NCBI RefSeq assembly: GCF_029852145.1
Contig: NC_079972.1
Coordinates: 6,211,795-6,275,794 of the forward strand
DNA from: Microplitis mediator
Taxonomy: Eukaryota; Arthropoda; Insecta; Hymenoptera; Braconidae
Length of the DNA: 64,000 bases
Direction: 5' to 3'
This document shows positions 21,750 to 32,977 of this stretch, piece by piece. Below the pieces are notes generated by a model. The model was not told the DNA's origin. It worked only from the letters and a program-made list of their open reading frames with translations, and did not search any database. How positions within the stretch are numbered: position 1 is the stretch's first letter; every line of letters starts with the position of its first letter. Made by a program: the position numbers and the translations under genes.

Positions 21750-24700
21750 GTATCAACGTTATATACATACTAAATCTATAGTCGTTTCAATGACTTTCTA
21801 AGTTGCGACGTGTGTATCGTCTGCAATCAAATGTCGTCCTGATGTCGTACATAAATAAATAACAAATGAAATACCTCAAGGTCATATTGAAAAATATTAA
21901 AAATATGTTAATCAGCATTTATTTAATTATCAATACTTTTAAATATTTAACGATAACATAACTCATTCAATAATCTATGTCTTAACTTGCAGCTTATCAA
22001 TATTTAATAGTTAACATATTTTTATCTTTGAAATTTTAATTATTTTTCGTTCATTAGTCTTCATGAGTTTAAGGTTTTTTTTTTTTTTTTTTTTTTTTTA
22101 CTGACTTAGAAATTCATGATAAAATAGTATATTGTACAACTAGTGCGGTAAGTTGTCGATTGCCCACGAGAGCGAAGTTGAGCGCACGAACGAAGTGAGT
22201 GCGCTCATTCGCTCGAGTGGGTAATCGACAACACCGCACGAATTGAACACAGTTTTTTTTATCATTAATGCAATATAAGTACTATCTTAGTGCTCGCTGT
22301 TTTATTCTCCAAGTAGCTTTTTGCTGATTCAACTGTTGCCGCGACATTTTTGTGGGTTATACGATAATCTGCATACGGCAAGTAAATTTGAGTGCGACAA
22401 GTTTACTTGTCGCACTCAAATTTACTTGTCGCACGCAGATAATCGTTCAACGCACACAAATGTCGTGGAAACAGTTGAATGGGCAAACAGCTATTTGGCG
22501 AACAAAAGAGCGTGCACTAAGATAGTACTTATATTGCATTAATGATAAAAAATTTTTTTCCGATTACCACTTTAATGAATAAAAAAAATAAAGAGGTGAT
22601 GTAACAATGATTCATTTTTAAGTAGTCGTGTGAATTCTAATTATGTTACTTGTTTATTATTTTTCATGTGAAAATTTAATTATATATGTTTGCGATAATT
22701 ATCAATTATTTTTTCGTATTGTTGACATAACAATTCTTATAATCTAGTCGATAAATTTAAAAAAAACAATTTTTTTTTTTGTATATAGGCAGTAAATAAA
22801 ATAGTCATTTTATTTTAAATTTATGGATGACTATAATATATAATTTTAAAAAACATCTGTGTTGATTCAACTAATCAGACGAAATTGTGACTAATAATAA
22901 TTGAAGCTTAAAAAAAAACTTTCACTAAAATATTTAATGGAATTATTATAATTTTTTTTTTTTTTTTTTGGTAAATAAATGTAAGCTATTTAAAAAGTTA
23001 TAAAATAAATTTTAAAAATTGATTAAATACATTTTAACTCGAGTGGTTATTAATGAAAAAAATGATAAGATTAGCTTTTTATTTTTAGTAGATAAATTGA
23101 TGGAGCTGTTTTATTATATTTTCATTCTATACTCCATTAGAAAAAAAAAGTATAAAAATTTTTTTTTTAATCCAGGTATTTAATTGAAATAATAAATCAT
23201 TTTATTTTATGATTAATGTTTTTAAATAATTTTATTTATAATAAAAATATTTATTTAAATTATGCAAGAGTAACGAGAAACAGTGTGCTAAATTATTAAA
23301 CACTCAGATAAAATATATGAACGATAATTTTTATTTTGTGATAAATTTTACGGGGTCAACGTACCTGTACGTCAACCACGTTTTTTCTATATTTACTTTC
23401 ACGTATATTTATATATTTGACATACATATGTATTTATGTATATATAATATAGTTACATGGATTTTGTCTATTAATCAAAACGAGCAACCTGCAGTCACTG
23501 CGTGACTGCTCGATTATCACGACAAAATTTATTAAATATGGTTTAAATTCAATTGTTTATTAAATCCTTAGCAATTGACCCTCAGATACTTTTTTTTTAT
23601 TTCTCTTCTATAATAACATAGAAGATAAATGGTTAAATTATCGGTCAGTGAAAATCATGAAAACAGACAGCAATTTAAAAATTTTATTTAATTATAGATT
23701 AGATTAGATACTAATCATTAAGTTGTATTTAAGCTAAACAAAAAACTTTTATTTCATATATATATACATATTATGTATATCATTAAGAGAATAAGGAAAA
23801 TTTTGTTCCAACTATATCTTTATGACGGAATTAGTTAATGTTATTAAATTTGGTATCGTTGTTAAAGTCTTGAGTTGAATTTATGCCTTTTCGTCGTTTC
23901 AATTCTGTGTTATTTTCAAGTATCGAGATACATCAATTTATCTACGTCATTAGCAACACATTTAAATTATGTGCGAAAAAAACGATGATCGTATTTATTT
24001 CCTTTAAATAAAATGATATTTTAGTTATTGTCATTGAATATAGCTGAATATCATTGGATATACATGAATATTATTTATATTACTAAGAGATTATAAGAAA
24101 TATTTAGTGTATTTCTATATATATTGAGTCCATCTACCATCCACCATACGGTAATACACCAATTTTTAAATATAGTGAAACCTAAACTACAATTAACCTT
24201 CTCAATAAGACAATTTACAGATAAAGAATAGTCTCTATAATAATAAAAATTAACCAAATTAAGTTTGGTACCAGTGAAAAGGTCTTGACTTCGATTTGTG
24301 CCTTAGTTTCAAATGTTTTTATGTTATTGTTAGTTCAATGTCTTAATGTTTCATAAATACTTATTAGTGTATCAATATATGTATATATATATACACTTAT
24401 CCAAAAAATTAAAGAAACAAAAAATTTTTAGAAACGTTTTAGTGATTTTCGGAAGACTGTATTTTTGTGAAAACTGCGTTCGTATCGAAAAAGTTAAAAA
24501 AAGCATTTAGAAGCTTGAAATCTCTAGTTTAAAGATCTTTTAGCAAATTTTTTTTTGAGTCACGGTTATTGCGTAATCATAGGAAATAGTTCAAGATAAA
24601 AAATTAATAAATTTTTTGGTTTCGTTTTTTGAGTCTACGGGCCCAGGAAAATTTTTTTCAAGAAAACCAATGCATATCTCGGTTAGGAAATTTATTCAGC

Positions 24701-27700
24701 TACAATTTGCTTGTTTGTTGTCTTTGTACCACAATTCGTTCCTGAGATGTCAGTCTTCAAATGAAAAAGGATCCTTTTGTCTTTGATTATTTATATCTCA
24801 GTAACTAATGGTCGCACAGTAATTTTGAGGGCAGCTTTAGAAACTTAAATCAATCCCCCCATAAGCGTTATTTTCGATTTAAAAAAAAAAAATTTTTTTA
24901 TCATCCTCAATATAGATTTGGAAAACGTCCAAAAAATGACTTTTTATAGGTTTTTAGTCAATCAATCGCTACTTAACAAATATTGATGGAAAGGTTAATG
25001 TTACTAGGTGATTTTACAACTTAATGTACACTCAGAGAATTTTTGACTAGAAATTACCCATAAAGTTTGGTACTTTAAGATCATCTAGCCAGTAAGTAAA
25101 TTTTTACTGTTTTTAGTAGAAATTGCATTTTATTTACATGCTATCGAGTAGCATACTTTACAATGTGCATGGGAGAAATTTAGATATTTAGATATTATGT
25201 CCTCACAGTATCAAGCTTTATAGGTAATTTTAACTAAAAATTTCTCTGTGTGTACTCCCAAAAGCACTGTAAATTTTCAAATCCATGTATTAAACCGTTT
25301 GTCCGGACCGATTGATCAACGTTTCACAAAACAATTAAATGAACAAGTTTTGTTCCTTTAATTGTGTAATCATCATCGAAATAAAAAAATTATTTTTTTT
25401 TCGACTTTTCTTGCATTGCTGGGTTACTTACTCAGTAAAATCTAAGTTAAAAAGAAAAAAAAAAGTTCGGTTTTTTTTTTGTTTTAAATACTTTGAGATT
25501 GGATATTTAATTTTTTCTGTATCAATGAAAGACAACATTCTTTAGCAAACCGTCAAAATTAAATTTTTTTTTTATGTTTTATTGTACTTGGGATGTTTTA
25601 GAAAAAAAAAAATGCATTAGACGATCAATAAAAAAAAATTTTATCGTGTGTAAATTTTGTTTGCGAGTTTCATGATTCTATAATTATCGAAATGAATAAA
25701 ATACTATTTATTTAAGCATAATCTTTTTAATTAAAAAATACGATTAACTTTGAGTCATTAAAAAGTAATAAAAAAAAAAAAAAAATGATAAAATGTCACA
25801 ATCAATTTTATAGCAAAAGTATTTTTCGTTGTTATGACGTTTGAGCACTCAAGTTAAATGCTGAAAAATAAAAATTTTTTTTTTTTTTGTCAAAATTTGC
25901 ATGGCAACTGAAATACCTCAAACATCAATATACTTATAACCTCGAGAATTGTCTATCATTATAATGCAATTGTTTTATTTTATAGCGGAAGTTGGAAGTA
26001 ACGTCCGTACCGGAAACTATTTATCTCCATTGATATCCCAAAATACTTAGATATTTTTTATTATAAACAAATTCATTACCATCAACATTGAACATAAATT
26101 TTTAATTCATCGTATATCTTGTCATCGAAAAAGCACATATATTTATTAACATACTTATATAAATATAAACAATATATATTTTCTCATCATATTTCTTATA
26201 AAAACTAACTACTACCTTGAAACATTATTGTGCAATAAAAACTCGAAGTAAAAGAATTATTGTAGCCATATTATTGTTATAAACGCGAATCACTCTAGCG
26301 TTTCGATAATCATTAATAATAATAATAATATTTGAATTGAATCAAGAACTTGTTCTGTTCTCCTGATAAATATACTAAATTATTATTATTATTATTATTT
26401 ATTTATATATTTATGTGTATATTAGGGTAGCTCAAAAATGATTTTTATATTTTTTTTCGCTCTTACTCTTTGAAAAGTTACTTGGGCAATAATTAAAGCT
26501 TAAAAAGAAGATCGAGAATTAAAAAAATTTTCACTGAAAATATTAAATAAATCGAGTGTTGCTTTTTTTCAAATTTTTTTTCTCGCTACGGCAAATATTA
26601 CTATACGGATTAAAATTTCACCTTGAAGCATTATTTTTTTAAGCCCACTGAAAATTATAAAAAATTCGGAAAATTTCGAATATCTTGCGCATTTTCTTAA
26701 AATTCATATTTCAAGGTAAAATTCAATGTAGTAACATTCGCTGTACAAGAAAAAAAATTTTAAAAAAAGGAACGCTCGGTTTTTTAATATTCCCAAAATT
26801 TTTAGAGTTCTTGAGCGACCTCTCAAATTTATGTTTTTGACTTCAAACTTGCACAGAAAAAAATAAACTTTAAAAATTAGTGTTTGGAATTACAACCCGG
26901 AACCTGGATGTCAATATAGGGAATTTGAAAATTGTTAATGTTTAAGTTACGATTTTTAAAATTGAAAAATTAATTTTTCCTGCATAGATAATAAATTTTA
27001 ATATTTATCCTATAATTATTTACGTTTCAATTATAAATTAAAAAATTAATATCTAGAATGATAGTATTTATTGATCAATTTATCATAATATTACTTGTCG
27101 TTTCTCAATTTACATAATTCATTTTTTTTCCGTGCGGTGAGAATTTTTTTTTTTTTTTTACCGTACACTAACTTTTCAAAAACTGAGAGCGAAAACAAAA
27201 TTCAAATTGGTTTTTGAGCCACTTTAACGTATATATATTTATAATGAGTAATGACAATTTAACATTTAATAGACTTAGTTTGATCATGTACTCATTTAAT
27301 CCAGCCCGTTACGTCTTCATGCATACTCGATTTCCTAGAATGTTCATTCAATGTCTCTCTTTGAGTTATTTCCCAACATTTTATGATCCTTGAGCTGTAT
27401 TCAATCAAAACCAGTCAACTGTTACCATGTTACCATTTACCATAATAAATTAATAATATTTATTTTATTTAACTTATTTTATATTTAATATGTAGATTTA
27501 TATTTTGTCCAATTGATGGTTGATATTAAGTATCGATTAACAGTATTGATAGTCACAAGCATTCAAATATATATTAATGTAATGAGGAAAGATATATATC
27601 ACGACCACGTGTTCGCTATCAGAGACAGCGAGTAAAGTTACGTGCGTTCCGTACTCTGTGGAAAACCGGTTTCAGTCGCTCCTGTCACAGTTTTACTGCA

Positions 27701-29193
27701 TTTAAACACAACTTATTGGAATTCTTGAACACTACTCTTACCTACAATACCACTATCAAATATCTTTACATGTATGTGTTTTATGCATCTATATACAAGA
27801 GTATTAACACCAAATTATCATTTATGTACTCATATTAATTATTGCTGACTGAACCATGCGTCTAATAATATTGATATACAATAGTTCAACTATCACAAAT
27901 AAAATATTTAATTTATACATTTATAAAACATAAAAAATTAACTATTCTATTTATATTTTGACGCGTGACACTATAATTGATCTCTCAACCGAAAATCTAA
28001 CAATTTTTTATTAATTATTATTATAGTCAAACGGTCAATAACCAATTGATCCGTCCAATGATCTCTCTTTTTATTGTCACTTTGAAAAAAAAAAAAAAAA
28101 AATGTCTTATTATCATCTTATTCCGACTTTAATAATTAAATAGATTAAGTGGAACCAATTCAAATTAGTTAAGTGATAAATGAGGTCTTGTAAAACAAAA
28201 AAAAATAACTTAATTTCTTATAAAACGAGTGCTATAGATATAACAGCAATAGCAAAAAAGTAGCGCGTTTACAAGACACGATCGGCCTTGGTACGCGACA
28301 CGCATCCAACTCATCTTTATTTTTTTAATATTCTTACTTTTCTTGTTCAATCATGTAGGTCATAGAAGCACATGGATCGTACATCGAACTTAATAATTTT
28401 TACTCGTAATATAATTTCATTTTTTTTTCTTCCATCATATTTATGACTTGTAATTCATAATAATTTTCTAACGTGATAAAATAACTTAATTTCTACTTCG
28501 AAATTAATTTACTCATAATCCGATGAATCATTAAATTTTTTTTTTGAACATTTATATCATTTGATAATGGCAAAAAAATTAATGTATCATAATTTTTATT
28601 TTATTTTTTTTGCTTATACTAATGATAAGAGAAATCCTCGGCGTATAATTCATATGTACGCTTTGTAATAATTTACAAAGCTTATCTAATTTTTTTTCTT
28701 ACCTCATGTCTAAGTTTTCTTGATAGTACACTTTAATATCATATATCCAAATAAAAATATAAGATAATTAAATTTATTTTACAACTAAGTAATTGTCTTA
28801 CTAATTTTTTTATTTGATTATTTGTTTTAGAATAAACATAAATCGAATAAAAATAATTCAAATGATACGACTTCAAATAGCGGCAGTACGGCCGCGTCAA
28901 CGAATGAAAACTATTCAAAAGATGAGAAAATAAACAATAATCAAGAGCGAGAAAATGGACGCAGTGATATTGATAATAACAATGAAAATTTAATTACAAG
29001 TGAAACTGGGAGTGATGCAACAGAACAGCACCTGAGCACGGGGAACGGAAATGTATCAGCGACTAAAGAAAGTCTTAATCTCAAAATGAGTGCCAAGGAA
29101 TTACGCGCTAAATTGGCGGCACGTAAAAAATATGATCCGAAAAAAGAAACACTTGGATTCAAAGATAAATTTGATATTGTACAAAAATTGTAG
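19219..29193 (+). CDS. Sip1: Sip1 / NHERF-like PDZ scaffold, two coding exons
   Basis: Exon 1 is 19219-19641 (donor GTAAGT) and exon 2 is 28831-29193 (acceptor TTTGTTTTAG; stop TAG at 29191), joined in phase 0 to give 261 aa. Residues about 10-95 form a PDZ domain: HIVKWDDFDGYGFNLHAE holds the GYGF carboxylate-binding loop, followed by GQFIGKVDDGSPSQAAGLRQ, GDRIIEVNEINID and HKQVVDRIKA. The middle is Ser/Asn/Glu-rich and probably unstructured. The C-terminus (MSAKELRAKLAARKKYD, then FKDKFDIVQKL) resembles the ERM-binding tail of NHERF proteins, which dock on the FERM domain of moesin. Vertebrate NHERF1 has two PDZ domains; insect Sip1 has one, as here. It acts as a cortical scaffold linking membrane proteins and kinases to actin through moesin. 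I chose the ATG in AACAAGATGTCG; an upstream GTG is not credible. Poly(A) signal AATAAA at about 29324. Confidence 0.9.
20340..20560. repeat. Degenerate short tandem array of AGACAAAAT-type units
   Basis: CAAGACAAAATCCTAGACAA recurs with variation (CAAGACGAATC, GAGACAAGATTTAAGACA, CCAAGACTAAAACCAAGACA) about every 9-20 bp. The units are too diverged to fix a period. It ends at GGGTCACCCTGTATA, a short palindromic word at about 20555. Confidence 0.6.
21691..21747. repeat. (AC)n(AT)n compound microsatellite
   Basis: About 12 AC units pass directly into about 16 AT units. Confidence 0.95.
22143..22239. repeat. GC-rich hairpin element, 97 bp
   Basis: GTGCGGTAAGTTGTCGATTG is answered by TAATCGACAACACCGCAC, and GCCCACGAG by CGAGTGGG. 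The loop region holds GAGCGCAC and GTGCGCTC, a second nested inverted pair. Confidence 0.8.
22253..22552. mobile_element. Long palindrome, about 300 bp, arms about 148 bp
   Basis: ATCATTAATGCAATATAAGT at the left is exactly mirrored at the right end near 22530-22550, and the arms match inward through TACTATCTTAGTGC, CAACTGTT and GACATTT to the centre at about 22402 (GTGCGACAAG/CTTGTCGCAC). There is no internal gene; the 73-aa ORF reads through the palindrome. It abuts the hairpin at 22143-22239, suggesting one compound insertion. Confidence 0.85.
24395..25375. mobile_element. Possible decayed element with ATTAAAGAAACA-type ends
   Basis: The left boundary CCAAAAAATTAAAGAAACAA has a rough inverted partner TTGTTCCTTTAATTG near 25352-25366. 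The interior is non-coding. Ends and duplication are not clear, so this is tentative. A better-defined MITE lies inside it. Confidence 0.3.
25027..25254. mobile_element. TA-flanked MITE, about 225 bp
   Basis: It starts TACACTCAGAGAATTTTTGA and CTAGAAATTACCCATAAAG. It ends CTTTATAGGTAATTTTAACT and AAAAATTTCTCTGTGTGTA, giving an inverted pair of about 38 bp. TA lies at both edges. Confidence 0.75.
26424..27230. mobile_element. Large fold-back element (family F copy 1), about 800 bp
   Basis: Left end TAGGGTAGCTCAAAAATGAT and TTTCGCTCTTACTCTTTG plus AAAAGTTA is mirrored by TAACTTTTCAAAAACTGAG, AGCGAAAAC and TTTTTGAGCCACTTTA. The arms keep matching inward (TTTCTCGCTACGGCAAATA against AACATTCGCTGTACAAGAAA) to a centre near 26665. 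The right arm is lengthened by the nested MITE at 26851-27135. Confidence 0.8.
26851..27135. mobile_element. MITE nested in family F copy 1, about 285 bp
   Basis: It begins GCACAGAAAAAAAT and ends ATTTTTTTTCCGTGC, an inverted pair. Its presence accounts for the length difference between the two arms of the host fold-back element. Confidence 0.7.
27600..27720. promoter_or_regulatory. Promoter-like island in the Sip1 intron
   Basis: GC-elevated text with GACCACGTGTTCG (E-box) and GGTTTCAGTCGCTCC, which contains an arthropod initiator-like TCAGTC at about 27671. It lies 1.1 kb upstream of Sip1 exon 2. No following splice donor was found on the plus strand, so an alternative first exon is unproven. 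Confidence 0.25.
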
Positions 29194-29865
29194 TATTAAA
29201 CTACACACTTTGTTGTCCTCGTTGTCGTAAGCAAATATATTACAGATAAAGTTGAAAATTAAAAAAAATTTTTTTCAGTGTAATCAATGAAATTAATGTT
29301 GTTTTAATTTTCATTTGTAAATTAATAAATATTTTTGTTTCGATTAAAATTAAATGTTTGAATAAATTCTCATGTAATATAGATCATTGAATTTTTTTTT
29401 ATCACGTTAAAAAATAAAAAACAAAAATATTCAATAGATATAATTAATTATTTTATTACTCCCTTTTACTTTCAATTTTTTTATTTTAGTTGAAATATTT
29501 TAATCGGGATTAGGATCAATGCTCCAAATGTCCAGAAGTTGAGAATATATTAGTACTATTTTTATTTCATTCAATTTTTTAGGGTCCTTTCTCAAAATAT
29601 ATCAATTAATTTACGCTCAGTATCTAAGGACAATTAAGGCCATTCTTAGACAGTGCCTCCACTTTTTAAAAATTTTCAATGGCTTTCAACTGTCATAAAC
29701 GTCTCAAAATTTTATCAATTGATTGAAAAAAAAAAAATATGTGTCAGTTTATATATATTTCACACGAAGAAAAGAGTTTATAATTGATATGTATATTATC
29801 TACAGACACTTCTTAATTTATTTTAATTTTTGTAAAAGTATAATTATCAATCCTTTTTTTAATTC
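29194..29865. other. Sip1 3' UTR and AT-rich spacer
   Basis: AATAAA hexamers at about 29324 and 29359 are candidate poly(A) signals for Sip1. Beyond about 29400 nothing is recognised. Confidence 0.55.
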
Positions 29866-30997
29866 CCGCTAAGAAAATCACAGATTTTCGAAAAATTCGG
29901 GAAGTTATTGTTTTCACCCCGACTTGCGAAAATCAAGTTTTCATCAGATGTCGGTATTTCGAGGTCCTAGGAAGTTATTCTGACTATTTTCAGGGTGATA
30001 TCCGAGTGTCTGTATATATGTGTGTGTGTGTATGTAAGTAAATTCTTTAAAACTTTGTAACTAATTATTCGATTTGAATGGTTTTGGTGGGAATCGAAAG
30101 AGCTCGCTAGCCATCAACTTTCCTGCAAATTTTACATCAATCAGTTAAATAGACGTGGAAATATATTTAAAATAAACAAAAAACAAAAAATTTTTTTAGT
30201 TTTTTTTAAATTTCTAAAAAACGGCTCGATCGATCAACTCCCAAATCTAATCAGCTCTAGAACTAAAAAAAACGCGTCGATTGCCGCCTCAACCATCTCA
30301 ATCGGCTTATTTATTCGAGAGATCGTGGGAGAAAGAAACGCTAAAAAACGGTTTTTTCTAAGTACCTTCGAAACGGCTAAACTGATTCTACTTCAAAATT
30401 GAATCAGCTTTAGAACTAAATAAAACGCGTCGATTGTCACATTGAACGTCAAAATCGGTTGATAAGTTCAAAAGACATCGGCGTCAAAAGTTTGAAAAAT
30501 AACATTTTATGTTATTTTTCCCTGATAAATCATCATACAATGCACTAAAATGTATTCTATATCATGCTAACTCTTTGTGTTTATGGTCTCTTTGGATCAC
30601 TACATACAGTAATTTAACTCGTTCTTTAGTTCAAATCATATTATCCACAACAAAATTGAAAAATCACCGTTTTCAATATTTTTTCGAGATATTTTATATG
30701 TTAACGCTGTGATCTGAATCGAAACTCATTTCAATCTTTATTTTGATTATTTACATTGATTTCTGGCGGAATCCATTCATTTTATGGAATATAATGAAAT
30801 AAAAACTGAAAAAATCCGTTTTTTAATGATGATTTCCGATTCATAAATTTTCAAACTTTAACATAAAACTTAACTTGTTATAACTTGAAAAGCTCATAAA
30901 AAAAAATCGTTTTCAAGAATATTTTCGAGCTCTTCGAGCTTGAAAGCAGCGGGAAGTTTTGGGGCTGGCCCGCGAGGCCAACCGATGCCCAGATTTT
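29866..30997 (-). repeat. Family A dispersed repeat, near-complete copy, reverse orientation
   Basis: It starts ATTCCCGCTAAGAAAATCAC and CGGGAAGTTATTGTTTTCA, then the TG-rich tract (30010-30034), AATCAGCTCTAGAACT, AACGCGTCGATTGCCGCC and ATAACATTTTATGTTATTT. It ends GCGGGAAGTTTTGGGGCTGG and CCAACCGATGCCCAG. Together with 9850-11013 it defines the full element. Confidence 0.8.
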
Positions 30998-31023
30998 TTT
31001 TTATTCAGTTTATTTTCTAAAAA

Positions 31024-31618
31024 ATTAGTTGGGGTCGTACCAGTCAAAGTTATGGGGTCACAATGGTCAATTCATTCACTTGTCTTTTGAATGAAAATTC
31101 GTGTGTTCGCTTAATAAAAATATTAACTAATATCTTATTTAACAAGTAATTAGTTAATTAAAAGGTAAGCTTTTTTAAAATTTAAGCTAAAAATTTTTTT
31201 GTTCATCATGGGCACTTCCTTATATAACATTCAAGTGAGTTTAAATGTTGCTAATTATTAATTTTACATTTTTCTTACTTCTTAAGTTTCAGTTGACAAA
31301 ATAAAATTTTAATTTCATGAATTTTCAGCAATACGACTTTGGATTCTTAATTTTTAATTTAAAATTAATACTGACCGGGATGACCCGCCGAATGACCGGG
31401 GCGATCCGACACGTTGGGTCGCCTCGGTCAAACTTTCAATGTTTTTAATTCATCAAATATTTCTATTTAGTTTCATACTTTCATTTTTAAGTATGTGTCT
31501 TTGGTTCTCTAGATTCCATAGAATAAGATAATGTCCGTTTTATAATCTAATAAGGATAATTCGAAAAATTTTGAACGTTTATTTCTTAAAGGACCGGGGC
31601 CACCCCACTCTCCCCTAA
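31024..31618. mobile_element. Possible decayed element with GGGGTCG...CCGGTC ends
   Basis: TTAGTTGGGGTCGTACCAGT near 31024 and GACCGGGGCCACCCCACTC near 31592 form a weak inverted pair. Related words (GACCGGGATGACCC, GACCGGGGCGATCC) lie in the middle near 31374-31410. Low confidence. Confidence 0.3.
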
Positions 31619-32977
31619 TTTTTATTTAAATTCTATGTCTTAGCGAAATTACGACTAGGTTATCCTTTTTTCAATAAAGGTTTTAATTTTTTTTTATTTA
31701 CTAAAATTTTAATATGATGATGACAGTTGAAAGTTATTAAATATTTTTGAAAAGTGGGAGGTAATGTCAGAGAATGCCCTTAAGAGAAAAACAAAATATC
31801 TTTCAGTCGGTAGCTTCAATTTTTCTTTCAATTGAATGTATTATAAAAACTTTAGGAATAATTTATATTAAAAACTATTTCGTTTATTACTGCAATGGCT
31901 AATATGGTGTCTGACTCTAAATTTTTTGAATGAAATGGGGGGAATTCATAATTAGGAATAAGTTAAGAAGTTAAGGAAAATCCACTATATAGTAATAAAT
32001 AATAAATAGATAATTATTAATATGAACAAATCGTGAAATAGCGACTAACGACGTTCGGTCGGATACCCGACCAATGGAGAATGAAACTTGAAAAATTTGA
32101 ATTCAGGAAATATGAAGTTTGCTGAGTTTCAACCTATAGTAAATTATATTTTAAATCATGTCAATTATATTAGAAGCATATCAATTTTCTAAACAAAAAA
32201 AAGAAATTACATTCATTATTAACTTTATTTATTCAAATAATATTTATATATTTTCATTTAAAATAAAAAAAAATTTCAATTCATATATTTTACTATTGCA
32301 AGCATAAAAATTAATTTTATTTTATAACCTCATTTTTCCCATGACCAATTTTACAAAGTATAATTCAATAAATTTACTTATCCGAATTTCAAATTACGAA
32401 AGATAAAAATGACAAGATTGTTAGATAGATAACTCCGACAATAGCTACTATTTGAACAAAAATAATTATGTTAAAATGAATGACTACTTATTCATACAGA
32501 GTTTAGGCGCATTCGTGTTATAATCATTTTTTTGTAAATTAAAAAAAAATTTACTCTGATTAAAATTTTTCACGATATACTATAAAATAAAAATAATTAT
32601 ATAAATAATATAAAGTTCTTTACGATAAATAATACGAAGAGAAAATTTCTATTGTCCCAGATATGTAAAACTTTAACGACTTGAATTGAGTAATGCGATA
32701 AGGTAAGATCGACTTGATAAATCTTAATTGCTGAAAGTTACACACAATCATTTATATATAGCTACAAACACCGTATTAAACTTACTAATTGTACTCAGTA
32801 CAATAAATCTATTCTATTTCTATTAACTATAAGATAACATATTAATTATTATAAATAAAAAATAAAATTAGTTAATCAAATCAATATAAATACTTTTCAT
32901 GATATATTTTTTTTATCAAGATTCAAAGTGTTTTTACACAGAGTAAAATCTGCAGATAATAAAGAATCATTGCCACT
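31619..32977. other. AT-rich spacer between Sip1 and RpS4 (convergent genes)
   Basis: No ORF or repeat of note. The right end should carry the RpS4 3' UTR; the exact poly(A) signal was not identified. Confidence 0.45.

Larger units (their letters stand above)
19642..28830 (+). other. Sip1 intron (9.2 kb), fold-back element cluster
   Basis: It holds the degenerate AGAC array (20340-20560), CA/TA microsatellite (21691-21747), palindromes at 22143-22239 and 22253-22552, a MITE at 25027-25254 and a large fold-back at 26424-27230 with a nested MITE. A promoter-like island sits at 27600-27720. The remainder is AT-rich with poly-T tracts and no ORF of substance. Confidence 0.7.
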
